Source of the DNA: Streptomyces naganishii JCM 4654
GTDB taxonomy: Bacteria > Actinomycetota > Actinomycetes > Streptomycetales > Streptomycetaceae
Length of the DNA stretch: 64,000 nucleotides
NCBI RefSeq assembly: GCF_014650575.1
Contig: NZ_BMVF01000020.1
Location: 62,001-126,000 of the forward strand
Direction: 5' to 3'
Shown: positions 15,169 through 23,119 of the stretch, piece after piece
How the letters are laid out: each line of letters begins with the position of its first letter
Position numbering within the stretch: the stretch's first letter is position 1
The notes under the pieces: model-generated
Database searches by the model: none
What the model was told of the DNA's origin: nothing
What the model saw: the letters and a program-made list of their open reading frames with translations, nothing else
Program-made: the position numbers and the translations under genes

Positions 15169-16011
15169 ATGCCCCAGCACACCTCCGGGCCCGACCGGGC
15201 GGCGATCCCCCCAGCCGCCCGTGACGGTGGCAGCGTGCGGCCGCCCGCTCCCTCGACGCTCGACGAGCTGTGGCGGTCGTACAAGGCGACGGGGGACGAA
15301 CGGCTGAGGGAACAGCTGATCCTGCACTACTCACCGCTGGTCAAATACGTGGCCGGCCGGGTCAGCGTCGGACTGCCGCCCAACGTGGAACAGGCCGACT
15401 TCGTCTCCTCCGGAGTCTTCGGGCTCATCGACGCCATCGAGAAGTTCGACGTCGACCGGGAGATCAAGTTCGAGACCTACGCGATCACCCGGATCCGCGG
15501 CGCCATGATCGACGAACTGCGCGCACTGGACTGGATCCCCCGCTCGGTCCGGCAGAAGGCCCGCAACGTCGAGCGGGCGTACGCGACGCTGGAGGCACGG
15601 CTGCGGCGCACCCCCACCGAGGTCGAGGTCGCCGCCGAGATGGGCATCGCGGTGGATGAACTCCACGCCGTCTTCAGCCAGTTGTCGCTGGCCAACGTGG
15701 TCGCCCTGGAGGAGCTCCTGCACGTCGGCGGCGAGGACGGCGACGGGCTGAGCTTCATGGACACCCTCGAGGACACGGCCGCCGACAACCCGGTCGAGGT
15801 CGCCGAGGACCGTGAACTGCGGCGGTTCCTCGCCCGCGCGATCAACACGCTCCCGGACCGCGAGAAGACCGTCGTCACGCTGTACTACTACGAGGGCCTG
15901 ACACTCGCCGAGATCGGCAACGTCCTCGGGGTGACCGAGAGCCGCGTCAGCCAGATCCACACCAAGTCGGTGCTCCAGCTGCGCGCGAAGCTGGCGAGCT
16001 TCGGCCGGTGA
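15169..16011 (+). CDS. whiG: Sporulation sigma factor WhiG
   Basis: 280 residues. FliA-type sigma factor that commits aerial hyphae to sporulation. Regions 2.1-2.4 (SPLVKYVAGRVSVGLP, FGLIDAIEKFD, YAITRIRGAMIDELR), region 3 (RTPTEVEVAAEMGI) and region 4.2 (LTLAEIGNVLGVTESRVSQIH) are complete. ATG at 15169 (MPQHTSG) matches the start I recall for S. coelicolor WhiG; the open frame continues 67 codons upstream from 14968 but with unnatural composition. AAGG at 15159 is a modest ribosome binding site. The 280-bp leader after dprA should hold the promoter; TCACGCTACGCTCAC near 15054-15068 only partly resembles a BldD box, the known repressor of whiG. Confidence 0.95.
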   Translation: MPQHTSGPDRAAIPPAARDGGSVRPPAPSTLDELWRSYKATGDERLREQLILHYSPLVKYVAGRVSVGLPPNVEQADFVSSGVFGLIDAIEKFDVDREIKFETYAITRIRGAMIDELRALDWIPRSVRQKARNVERAYATLEARLRRTPTEVEVAAEMGIAVDELHAVFSQLSLANVVALEELLHVGGEDGDGLSFMDTLEDTAADNPVEVAEDRELRRFLARAINTLPDREKTVVTLYYYEGLTLAEIGNVLGVTESRVSQIHTKSVLQLRAKLASFGR

Positions 16012-16044
16012 GCGCCGTCGCTCCCGTCGCGGACGGCCGGTCCG

Positions 16045-16050
16045 TAAAGT
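16045..16050 (+). promoter_or_regulatory. Candidate -10 (TAAAGT) for a leaderless tetR transcript
   Basis: TAAAGT is followed 7 bases later by the GTG at 16058. This spacing is typical for leaderless actinobacterial mRNAs. No clear -35 is seen. Confidence 0.45.
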
Positions 16051-16057
16051 GGTCGAC

Positions 16058-16639
16058 GTGCCAAGGATTCGAGCGGCCTCCGTGGCCGAGCACCGGTCGA
16101 TGCAGCGGGCCGCCCTCCTGGACGCGGCCCGCACCCTGCTGTCCGAGGGCGGTACGGAAGCCCTGACGTTCCCCGCCCTGGCCGAGCGCACGGGCCTGGC
16201 CCGCTCGTCGGTGTACGAGTACTTCCGCTCCCGGGCCGCCGTGGTCGAGGAGCTGTGCGAGGTCGACTTCCCGGTGTGGGCCGCGGAGGTCGCCTCGGTC
16301 ATGGCCGCCGCCGGCGGACCCGAGGCCAAGGTCGAGGCCTACGTCCGCACACAGCTCGAACTGGTCGGCGACCGCAGGCACCGCGCCGTCGTGGCGATCT
16401 CGGCCAGCGAACTGGACGCCGGTGCCCGCGAGAAGATCCGCGCGGCACACGGCGGCCTGATCGCCATGATCGTGGAGGCACTCGCCGACCTCGGGCACAG
16501 CAGGCCCCGACTGGCGGCGATGCTGCTGCAGGGAGTCGTCGACGCGGCCGTACGACGCATCGAACTCGGCGCCGCGGAACCGCCCGCGGACATCATCGAC
16601 GCCGCGGTGTCCATGGCCCTACGAGGCATCCGGGGGTGA
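16058..16639 (+). CDS. TetR/AcrR-family transcriptional regulator
   Basis: 193 residues from GTG 16058 (an upstream in-frame GTG at 16049 would lie inside the putative -10 box). The N-terminal helix-turn-helix is typical: ALLDAARTLLSEGGTEALT, then PALAERTGLARSSVYEYF (about residues 20-60). The ligand domain is Ala-rich, with no hint of its effector. It follows whiG by 46 bp on the same strand but probably has its own promoter. The target is unknown; it could be itself or the convergent peptidase. It converges on the M23 peptidase gene across a C-rich tract. Confidence 0.9.
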   Translation: MPRIRAASVAEHRSMQRAALLDAARTLLSEGGTEALTFPALAERTGLARSSVYEYFRSRAAVVEELCEVDFPVWAAEVASVMAAAGGPEAKVEAYVRTQLELVGDRRHRAVVAISASELDAGAREKIRAAHGGLIAMIVEALADLGHSRPRLAAMLLQGVVDAAVRRIELGAAEPPADIIDAAVSMALRGIRG

Positions 16640-16721
16640 CCCCCTCCCCCCTCCCCCCCTCCCGCCCTTCCCCGCCCCCCATCCCACGCCCAGCCCACCC
16701 CCACCCCCGCCCCTGCCGTCG
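16638..16721. repeat. C-rich polypyrimidine tract, potential G-quadruplex on the minus strand
   Basis: From 16638 to 16680 nearly every plus-strand base is C or T, with runs of 4 to 7 C; further C-runs continue to about 16712. The minus strand therefore contains more than four successive G-runs with one- or two-base spacers. It fills the gap between the convergent tetR and M23 peptidase genes. Confidence 0.8.
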
Positions 16722-17495
16722 TCACGGAGGCAGGGGCACGCCCAGTACCGGCAGCAGTCTCGGCGGCCCCGGGTTCAGCAGCCACGGGGGCAGCAGGAGG
16801 AGCGGGTTCAGGTAGGTCTCCGCTCTCAGCAGGCCCCAGTGCAGGCAGGCGCTCCCGCAGTGCGAGCCCGTCGCCTCCAATGTGCCGATCACTTCCCCGG
16901 CGGCCACCTCCTGGCCGTCGGTCACCGACGCCTGGACCGGTTCGTAGGTCGTCCGCAGGGGCGGGTCGCCCGTGCCCGTGAGTTCCACCGACACCACGCC
17001 CCTGCCCGCCACCCGCCCGGCGAAGGACACCCGGCCCGCCGCCACCGCCCGTACCGGAGTGCCGGGGGCGGCGCCGAGGTCGACGCCCCTGTGCCCGGGC
17101 CCGTAAACCGTCGCCGGCGGCTCCCAGCCCCGCAGGACCGGGGGGCGCGCCCCCACCGGCCACACCCGCCCGACCGCCGGCACCGGACCGCCGTCCGCAC
17201 CCGCGGCACCTCCCGCGCCCCTCGTGACCGCGGTGACCGCCGCATCCGCCGCATCCGCCGCGAGCGAGGCGCCCGACGCCACCGCCGCGACAGCGCGCCC
17301 TGCGGGCGGTGGAGCCGGCCCGCCTCCACCCCTCCCGGGTGGTTGCGCGACCAGCGTCACCACCAGCCCTGCCAGCCCTGTCAGCGCTGTCAGTTCCGCC
17401 AGCCCCGCGGGTGGACAGAGCCGCCCTCGCGCCCAACCGCTCACCGGCAGTCGCACAGGGCGCCGTTCGTATCGATTCGTCCGTGTCCGAGACAT
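16722..17495 (-). CDS. Secreted M23 (LytM-type) peptidase
   Basis: 257 residues. Cell-wall metallopeptidase of the LytM fold. The zinc motifs are visible: H-x3-D as HRGVDLG near residue 136 and H-x-H-like LHWGL near 220 (CGSACLHWGL), with the fold strands GTPVRAVAAGRV and G-x-V-x-V in between. The N-terminus carries a basic patch and a hydrophobic stretch (LAELTALTGLAGLVVTLVA), consistent with a signal or anchor. A Pro/Ala/Gly-rich linker follows at about 55-100. ATG at 17495. It diverges from rpsB, as remembered for S. coelicolor, across a 270-bp region that contains two DnaA-box-like words. Confidence 0.88.
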   Translation of the reverse strand: MSRTRTNRYERRPVRLPVSGWARGRLCPPAGLAELTALTGLAGLVVTLVAQPPGRGGGGPAPPPAGRAVAAVASGASLAADAADAAVTAVTRGAGGAAGADGGPVPAVGRVWPVGARPPVLRGWEPPATVYGPGHRGVDLGAAPGTPVRAVAAGRVSFAGRVAGRGVVSVELTGTGDPPLRTTYEPVQASVTDGQEVAAGEVIGTLEATGSHCGSACLHWGLLRAETYLNPLLLLPPWLLNPGPPRLLPVLGVPLPP

Positions 17496-17535
17496 GGGTC
17501 AACGGTCCCGTACCGCACGGAATCGTGCCGGGGCC

Positions 17536-17562
17536 TGTGGACAACCCGCTCGTTGTGGACAG
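17536..17562 (-). promoter_or_regulatory. Two DnaA-box-like nonamers between the M23 peptidase and rpsB
   Basis: TGTGGACAA at 17536-17544 is the exact complement of the Streptomyces DnaA box TTGTCCACA. TGTGGACAG at 17554-17562 differs by one base. Both have the same orientation and start 18 bp apart. A TACACT box at 17592-17597 may be the rpsB -10, placing the pair upstream of that promoter. Confidence 0.4.
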
Positions 17563-17768
17563 CGGCGTCACCCGGCACCTCCCGGGTCCCGTACACTTCT
17601 GGTGGCGATCCGGGTCACCGGGTCGACTTCGCACGCCCCGACATCCCGACCGGCGACGGTCGGTGTCAGCGCCCCTCGGTCCCTCGTGGCACGGCGCACC
17701 GCGGGCGTCAGGCGCGGAAGCCGTCCGGCATCCGCGGCACAACCGAGAAATTCAAGGAGAGTACGGCC

Positions 17769-18713
17769 ATGGCCGTCGTCACGATGCGGGAGCTGCTGGA
17801 GAGCGGCGTCCACTTCGGTCACCAGACCCGCCGTTGGAACCCGAAGATGAAGCGCTTCATCTTCACCGAGCGCAACGGCATCTACATCATCGACCTGCTC
17901 CAGTCGCTGTCGTACATCGACCGCGCCTACGAGTTCGTCAAGGAGACCGTCGCCCACGGCGGCACGGTCATGTTCGTCGGTACGAAGAAGCAGGCGCAGG
18001 AGGCCATCGCCGAGCAGGCCACCCGCGTCGGCATGCCCTACGTCAACCAGCGCTGGCTGGGCGGCATGCTCACCAACTTCTCGACCGTCTACAAGCGCCT
18101 GCAGCGCCTGAAGGAGCTCGAGCAGATCGACTTCGAGGACGTCGCCGCCTCCGGTCTGACCAAGAAGGAGCTCCTGGTCCTCTCCCGCGAGAAGGCCAAG
18201 CTGGAGAAGACCCTCGGCGGTATCCGCGAGATGCAGAAGGTGCCGAGCGCCGTCTGGATCGTGGACACCAAGAAGGAGCACATCGCGGTCGGCGAGGCCC
18301 GCAAGCTCAACATCCCGGTCGTCGCCATCCTCGACACCAACTGCGACCCCGACGAGGTCGACTACAAGATCCCGGGCAACGACGACGCGATCCGCTCCGT
18401 CACCCTGCTCACCCGTGTGATCGCCGACGCCGTCGCCGAGGGCCTCATCGCCCGTTCCGGTGTCGCCGCCGGTGACAAGGGCGAGAAGGCCGCGGGCGAG
18501 CCGCTCGCCGAGTGGGAGCGCGACCTGCTCGAGGGCGAGAAGAAGGCCGACGAGGCCCCGGCCGCCGAGGCCGAGAAGCCGGCCGACGCCGCTGCCGAGG
18601 CTCCCGCCGCGGCTGCGGAGGCCCCCGCTGCGGAGGCCCCCGCTGCGGAGGCCCCCGCTGCCGAGGCCCCCGCCGCCGAGGCCGCCCCGGCCGCCGAGGG
18701 CGAGCAGGCCTGA
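17769..18713 (+). CDS. rpsB: 30S ribosomal protein S2 with extended Ala/Pro/Glu tail
   Basis: 314 residues. S2 fold from MAVVTMRELLESGVHFGHQ through GIYIIDLLQSL, FVGTKKQAQ, YVNQRWLGGMLTNF, to PVVAILDTNCDPD. ATG at 17769 has AAGGAG at 17754-17759; the frame is open far upstream but without start evidence. After about residue 255 there is an Ala/Pro/Glu tail in which AAEAP is repeated five to six times, encoded by 15-bp units around 18610-18680. Long acidic-alanine tails on S2 are common in Streptomyces, but the exact repeats suggest slippage-driven length variation. Together with tsf it forms the conserved rpsB-tsf pair, separated here by a strong hairpin. Confidence 0.97.
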   Translation: MAVVTMRELLESGVHFGHQTRRWNPKMKRFIFTERNGIYIIDLLQSLSYIDRAYEFVKETVAHGGTVMFVGTKKQAQEAIAEQATRVGMPYVNQRWLGGMLTNFSTVYKRLQRLKELEQIDFEDVAASGLTKKELLVLSREKAKLEKTLGGIREMQKVPSAVWIVDTKKEHIAVGEARKLNIPVVAILDTNCDPDEVDYKIPGNDDAIRSVTLLTRVIADAVAEGLIARSGVAAGDKGEKAAGEPLAEWERDLLEGEKKADEAPAAEAEKPADAAAEAPAAAAEAPAAEAPAAEAPAAEAPAAEAAPAAEGEQA

Positions 18714-18734
18714 TCCGTCGGCGTGAAGCCGTTG

Positions 18735-18770
18735 ACGGCGGGAGCGGTGCATGAAGTCCGCTCCCGCCGT
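18735..18770 (+). terminator. 13-bp perfect hairpin between rpsB and tsf
   Basis: ACGGCGGGAGCGG pairs exactly with CCGCTCCCGCCGT over a 10-base loop, 22 bp behind the rpsB stop. It is followed by TCACC and has no U-run. It probably attenuates read-through into tsf, as an rpsB-tsf intergenic terminator does in other bacteria. Confidence 0.8.
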
Positions 18771-18876
18771 TCACCCGTAGGTCAGCGGCGCGTCAGCGCC
18801 CTCCCGCTTCCTGGGCGGGGGGCCCGCTGCCCCCTGATCTTCGATCTTCCAGACTTCGAGAAAGATTCACAGACTC

Positions 18877-19713
18877 ATGGCGAACTACACCGCCGCCGAC
18901 GTCAAGAAGCTTCGTGAGCTCACGGGCGCCGGCATGATGGACTGCAAGAAGGCGCTGGACGAGGCCGAGGGCAACGTCGAGAAGGCCGTCGAGGCGCTGC
19001 GCATCAAGGGCCAGAAGGGCGTCGCCAAGCGCGAGGGCCGCTCCGCCGAGAACGGCGCCGTGGTCTCGATCATCGCCGACGACAACTCCTCCGGTGTCCT
19101 CGTCGAGCTGAAGTGCGAGACGGACTTCGTGGCCAAGGGCGACAAGTTCCAGGCCGTCGCCAGGACGATCGCCGAGCACGTCGCCAAGACCTCCCCGGCC
19201 GACCTCGAGGCCCTGCTCGCCTCCGAGATCGAGGCCGGCAAGACCGTCCAGGCGTTCGTGGACGAGGCCAACGCCAACCTCGGCGAGAAGATCGTCCTGG
19301 ACCGCTTCGCGCAGTTCTCCGACGGCTTCGTGACCGCGTACATGCACCGCACGATGCCCGACCTGCCCCCGCAGATCGGTGTTCTCGTCGAGCTCGACAA
19401 GCCGAACGCCGAGGTCGCCAAGGGCGTCGCGCAGCACATCGCCGCCTTCGCGCCGAAGTACCTCTCCAAGGACGAGGTTCCGGCCGAGGTCGTCGAGTCC
19501 GAGCGCCGCATCGCCGAGGAGACCACCCGCGCCGAGGGCAAGCCCGAGGCCGCGATCGCCAAGATCGTCGAGGGTCGCCTGGGCGGCTTCTTCAAGGACG
19601 CCACGCTGCTCGGCCAGCCGTACGCGCTCGACAACAAGAAGTCGGTCCAGAAGGTCCTGGACGAGGCCGGTGTCACCCTGAAGCGCTTCACGCGCATCAA
19701 GGTCGGCATCTGA
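18877..19713 (+). CDS. tsf: Translation elongation factor Ts
   Basis: 278 residues. Nucleotide-exchange factor for EF-Tu. The N-terminal domain with VKKLRELTGAGMMDCKKALDEAEGN is diagnostic, followed by the core with ELKCETDFVAKGD and the C-terminal VLGQPY-like DATLLGQPYALDNKKSV. ATG at 18877 has only a poor GAGAAAG ribosome binding site. Transcribed from rpsB read-through or its own promoter in the 163-bp gap. Confidence 0.97.
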   Translation: MANYTAADVKKLRELTGAGMMDCKKALDEAEGNVEKAVEALRIKGQKGVAKREGRSAENGAVVSIIADDNSSGVLVELKCETDFVAKGDKFQAVARTIAEHVAKTSPADLEALLASEIEAGKTVQAFVDEANANLGEKIVLDRFAQFSDGFVTAYMHRTMPDLPPQIGVLVELDKPNAEVAKGVAQHIAAFAPKYLSKDEVPAEVVESERRIAEETTRAEGKPEAAIAKIVEGRLGGFFKDATLLGQPYALDNKKSVQKVLDEAGVTLKRFTRIKVGI

Positions 19714-19829
19714 GTCCGTACCGCGACTCACGCCCGACCCGGATAGGGTCGTAAGCAGTCGTCGGCGCGCGCGTGCGTACGCGGAACGGCGCCCGCGCGC
19801 GTGACGGACGACGGCAGATCTGACGAGGA

Positions 19830-19876
19830 GGCCATTGCCGCTGCATGGGATGCGAAACGCCCCACCGGCAATGGCC
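19830..19876 (+). terminator. Hairpin with T-rich tail between tsf and pyrH
   Basis: GGCCATTGCCG pairs exactly with CGGCAATGGCC; the 25-base loop contains a small GCAT/ATGC hairpin. It is followed by TTCTTCG, an unusually T-rich flank for this genome. It lies about 40 bp before pyrH, so it is either the tsf terminator or a pyrH leader attenuator. A TAGGGT word at 19744-19749 could be a promoter upstream of it. Confidence 0.65.
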
Positions 19877-19914
19877 TTCTTCGCATGTGCACCACGTAAC
19901 AGAGGCGGGATCTC

Positions 19915-20673
19915 ATGACCACCAAGGCCCAGAAGAGCGACGACGGCAAAGTATCCGGCCGGTTTCTGCTGAAGCTGTCCGGAGAGGCCTTCTCCGGCGG
20001 CGGGGGCCTGGGCGTCGACCCGGACGTGGTGCACGCCATCGCCCGTGAGATCGCCGCCGTCGTACGGGACGGCGCGCAGATCGCGGTCGTCATCGGCGGC
20101 GGCAACTTCTTCCGCGGCGCCGAACTCCAGCAGCGCGGCATGGACCGCGCCCGCTCGGACTACATGGGCATGCTCGGCACCGTGATGAACTGCCTCGCCC
20201 TCCAGGACTTCCTGGAGAAGGAGGGCATCGACAGCCGGGTGCAGACCGCCATCACCATGGGCCAGGTCGCCGAGCCGTACATCCCGCTGCGTGCCGTGCG
20301 CCACCTGGAGAAGGGCCGCGTGGTCATCTTCGGCGCCGGTATGGGCATGCCGTACTTCTCCACCGACACCACCGCCGCCCAGCGCGCCCTGGAGATCGAC
20401 GCCGAGGCGCTGCTGATGGGCAAGAACGGGGTCGACGGGGTTTACGACTCCGACCCCAAGGCCAACCCGGACGCCGTGAAGTTCGACTCGCTCGGCTACG
20501 GCGAGGTCATCACCCGCGACCTGAAGGTCGCCGACGCCACGGCGATCACGCTCTGCCGCGACAACAGGCTCCCCATCGTCGTCTTCGAGCTTCTGAAGGA
20601 GGGCAATATCGCCCGCGCCGTCAAGGGTGAGAAGATCGGCACGCTTGTGGGTGACCAGGCCGGCCGGGACTGA
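19915..20673 (+). CDS. pyrH: UMP kinase
   Basis: 252 residues. Phosphorylates UMP to UDP in pyrimidine nucleotide synthesis. The amino-acid-kinase fold is visible: LLKLSGEAFSGG, VIGGGNFFRGA, GTVMNCLALQDFLE, and the C-terminal LMGKNGVDGVYDSDPK. ATG at 19915; ribosome binding site weak (GAGGCGGG about 10 bases up). It precedes frr and cdsA, the conserved bacterial order linking nucleotide supply, ribosome recycling and phospholipid synthesis. A hairpin in its leader may regulate it. Confidence 0.97.
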   Translation: MTTKAQKSDDGKVSGRFLLKLSGEAFSGGGGLGVDPDVVHAIAREIAAVVRDGAQIAVVIGGGNFFRGAELQQRGMDRARSDYMGMLGTVMNCLALQDFLEKEGIDSRVQTAITMGQVAEPYIPLRAVRHLEKGRVVIFGAGMGMPYFSTDTTAAQRALEIDAEALLMGKNGVDGVYDSDPKANPDAVKFDSLGYGEVITRDLKVADATAITLCRDNRLPIVVFELLKEGNIARAVKGEKIGTLVGDQAGRD

Positions 20674-20681
20674 CCGGTCAG

Positions 20682-20723
20682 CCCCCGGACCGAGGGTCCG
20701 CCGGGAAGCCGCCTGTCCGGGGG
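20682..20723 (+). terminator. GC hairpin between pyrH and frr
   Basis: GCCCCCGGAC at 20681-20690 pairs with GTCCGGGGG at 20715-20723 (9 bp). An alternative inner GGACC/GGTCC hairpin uses the same left arm. Possibly two competing structures; no U-run. Confidence 0.45.
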
Positions 20724-20864
20724 ACGGACGGGACGGACCCGGACCGGGGGATGGACAATGTCCTGCCGGTCGGGAACCGTGCAGGAAGAAGACGCGACGA
20801 AGCCGGCCACCGGGCCCCGACGGGATCCGCGGCCGGGCCTACTCAAGACACGCAGGAGCAAGTG

Positions 20865-21422
20865 GTGATCGAAGAGACCCTCCTCGAGGCCGAGGAGAAG
20901 ATGGAGAAGGCCGTCGTGGTCGCCAAGGAGGACTTCGCCGCGATCCGCACCGGCCGTGCGCACCCGGCGATGTTCAACAAGATCGTGGCCGACTACTACG
21001 GTGCGCCGACGCCGATCAACCAGCTGGCCTCGTTCTCCGTGCCGGAGCCGCGCATGGCGGTCGTGACCCCGTTCGACAAGACCGCGCTGCGCAACATCGA
21101 GCAGGCGATCCGCGACTCGGACCTGGGCGTCAACCCGAGCAACGACGGCAACATCATCCGGGTGGTGTTCCCCGAGCTCACCGAGGAGCGCCGCCGCGAG
21201 TACATCAAGGTCGCCAAGGGCAAGGGCGAGGACGCCAAGGTGTCCATCCGCTCCGTGCGCCGCAAGGCGAAGGACGCCATCGACAAGCTGATCAAGGACG
21301 GCGAGGTCGGCGAGGACGAGGGCCGTCGCGCGGAGAAGGAGCTCGACGACACCACCGCGAAGTACGTCGCGCAGGTGGACGAGCTGCTGAAGCACAAGGA
21401 AGCGGAACTGCTCGAGGTCTGA
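20865..21422 (+). CDS. frr: Ribosome recycling factor
   Basis: 185 residues. Splits post-termination ribosomes together with EF-G. The sequence from IEETLLEAEEKMEKAV through IRTGRAHPAMFNKI to DEGRRAEKELDDTTAKYV is typical. GTG at 20865 was chosen over the adjacent GTG at 20862 because AGGAG at 20854-20858 is 6 bases away and the protein then has the standard length. An open extension to 20751 is not family-like. The stop overlaps the cdsA ATG (TGATG). Confidence 0.97.
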   Translation: MIEETLLEAEEKMEKAVVVAKEDFAAIRTGRAHPAMFNKIVADYYGAPTPINQLASFSVPEPRMAVVTPFDKTALRNIEQAIRDSDLGVNPSNDGNIIRVVFPELTEERRREYIKVAKGKGEDAKVSIRSVRRKAKDAIDKLIKDGEVGEDEGRRAEKELDDTTAKYVAQVDELLKHKEAELLEV

Positions 21423-22594
21423 TGAACGACTCTTCCTGGGGAGCTCCGCAGCAGGCCGGGTACTGGGGGCAGACCCGCCCCATGCCCGCCGTGCCCGGCG
21501 ACCCCGCAGGCGGCGGCACCCAGGACGACGACCCGGGGGCCGCCCGGACGGGCGGCCCCCTGTTCCACGACGGCACCCCGCAGCAGCAGACACGCGCGCA
21601 CCGGCAGCCGTACGACACGCACCAGCAGGCCTACGGCGCCGGGCCGCACCAGCAGCCGTACGAGGCGCCGCAGCCGTGGCCCTACGACCCGCCGCGCACG
21701 CCCCCCGCCCACGGGACGGCGACGCAGAATCCGGAGCCCATGCCCGACGCCCCGCAGCAGGCGCCCGCCCCGCAGAAGAAGAGCGCGGGCCGCGACCTGA
21801 GCGCTGCCATAGGAGTCGGGGTCGGACTCGGCGTCGTGATCATCGCGTCGCTGTTCGTCGTCAAGGCCGTGTTCGTCGGCGTGATCGCGGTCGCGGTCGT
21901 CGTGGGCCTGTGGGAGCTCACCAAGCGGCTCCAGGAGCGCAAGGGCATCAAGGCGCCGCTGGTACCGCTCGCCATCGGCGGCGCGGCCATGGTGGTCGCC
22001 GGATACGTGCGGGGCGCCGAGGGGGCCTGGGTGGCCATGGCGCTGACCGCGCTCGCCGTCCTGGTCTGGCGCATGACCGAACCGCCGGAGGGCTACCTCA
22101 AGGACGTCACGGCGGGCGTCTTCGCCGCGTTCTACGTGCCGTTCCTGGCCACCTTCGTGGCGATGATGCTCACCGCCGGGGACGGCCCGTTCCGCGTGCT
22201 GACCTTCCTGCTCCTGACGGTCGTCAGCGACACCGGCGCCTACGCCGTCGGCTGGCGCTTCGGCAAGCACAAGCTCGCCCCGCGCATCAGCCCCGGCAAG
22301 ACCCGGGAAGGCCTGATCGGCGCGGTCACCTTCGCCATGGCGGCCGGTGCCCTGTGCATGCAGTTCCTCATCGACGGCGGCGCCTGGTGGCAGGGACTCC
22401 TCCTGGGCCTGGCGGTCGCCGCCAGCGCCACCCTGGGCGACCTCGGCGAGTCCATGATCAAACGCGACCTGGGCATCAAGGACATGGGCACCCTCCTCCC
22501 CGGCCACGGCGGCATCATGGACCGCCTGGACTCCCTCCTGCCCACCGCCCCGGTGGTCTGGCTCCTGCTGGTCGCCTTCGTAGGCTCAGCCTGA
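21422..22594 (+). CDS. cdsA: Phosphatidate cytidylyltransferase
   Basis: 390 residues. Makes CDP-diacylglycerol for phospholipid synthesis. The first 125 residues are a Gln/Pro-rich, probably cytosolic extension (repeated QQPYE-type words). They are followed by about eight membrane segments and the CDP-diacylglycerol synthase signature near the C-terminus: LGDLGESMIKRDLGIKD and LLPGHGGIMDRLDS. ATG at 21422 overlaps the frr stop by one base, so translation is coupled. The extension is usual in actinobacteria but longer than in enteric enzymes. Confidence 0.95.
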   Translation: MNDSSWGAPQQAGYWGQTRPMPAVPGDPAGGGTQDDDPGAARTGGPLFHDGTPQQQTRAHRQPYDTHQQAYGAGPHQQPYEAPQPWPYDPPRTPPAHGTATQNPEPMPDAPQQAPAPQKKSAGRDLSAAIGVGVGLGVVIIASLFVVKAVFVGVIAVAVVVGLWELTKRLQERKGIKAPLVPLAIGGAAMVVAGYVRGAEGAWVAMALTALAVLVWRMTEPPEGYLKDVTAGVFAAFYVPFLATFVAMMLTAGDGPFRVLTFLLLTVVSDTGAYAVGWRFGKHKLAPRISPGKTREGLIGAVTFAMAAGALCMQFLIDGGAWWQGLLLGLAVAASATLGDLGESMIKRDLGIKDMGTLLPGHGGIMDRLDSLLPTAPVVWLLLVAFVGSA

Positions 22595-22635
22595 CCGGCA
22601 CCCCGGCCCGCCCCGCACCCCCAGGTGAGACGCAC

Positions 22636-22662
22636 GACCCCGGGCCCCACGGGCTCGGGGTC
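22636..22662. terminator. Bidirectional terminator between cdsA and the small membrane protein gene
   Basis: GACCCCGGGCCC pairs with GGGCTCGGGGTC (12 pairs, one G-T) across a 3-base loop, in the 80-bp gap between convergent genes. Confidence 0.8.
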
Positions 22663-22674
22663 ACCCAAGCCCTA

Positions 22675-22974
22675 TCAGCGGTCCGGGAAGCCGGCCATGC
22701 CGCGTAGGGCGATCCCGGTCAAGAAGAGGACTGCCCCCGCTGCAAGCACTATGAGCCACTTCAGCGAGACGTCTTCCGACGACGCGAAGAGGAAGAACAC
22801 GCAGAAGCAGAAGAAGCCGCACCCCGAAAAGATGTGGCTGAACCCGTGGGGCACGGGACGCAGGACCCGGCCTCGCTCCCAGGGGTGGATCCAGCCGGTG
22901 GTGAGTCCGGTCACGCCCAACCCCACCATGCCCAGAGCGAAGGCCGTCAACGCCGACAGGACCACGTAGTTCAT
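22675..22974 (-). CDS. Small three-helix membrane protein, unknown function
   Basis: 99 residues from ATG 22974, chosen because GGGAGG lies at the right distance upstream; the frame is open further but composition is poor. Three hydrophobic segments: residues about 4-24, 46-65 (SGCGFFCFCVFFLFAS, Cys-rich) and 71-92. Between the first two is a basic loop (WERGRVLRPVPHGFSH). No family recognised. It converges with cdsA and diverges from rlmN, whose ATG is 146 bp away. Confidence 0.7.
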   Translation of the reverse strand: MNYVVLSALTAFALGMVGLGVTGLTTGWIHPWERGRVLRPVPHGFSHIFSGCGFFCFCVFFLFASSEDVSLKWLIVLAAGAVLFLTGIALRGMAGFPDR

Positions 22975-23119
22975 CGCACCTCCCAGCGGAGATCGTGGCA
23001 CGCGAACGCCCGCTCCGGTGACCTCACCACCTATGAAACTTGCGCAGTGATACGGGCCGACAGTCGTAGCAGCCGACAGCCCCAGGTCACCCAAGTCGAT
23101 CTGCGACACTGGTACCACC

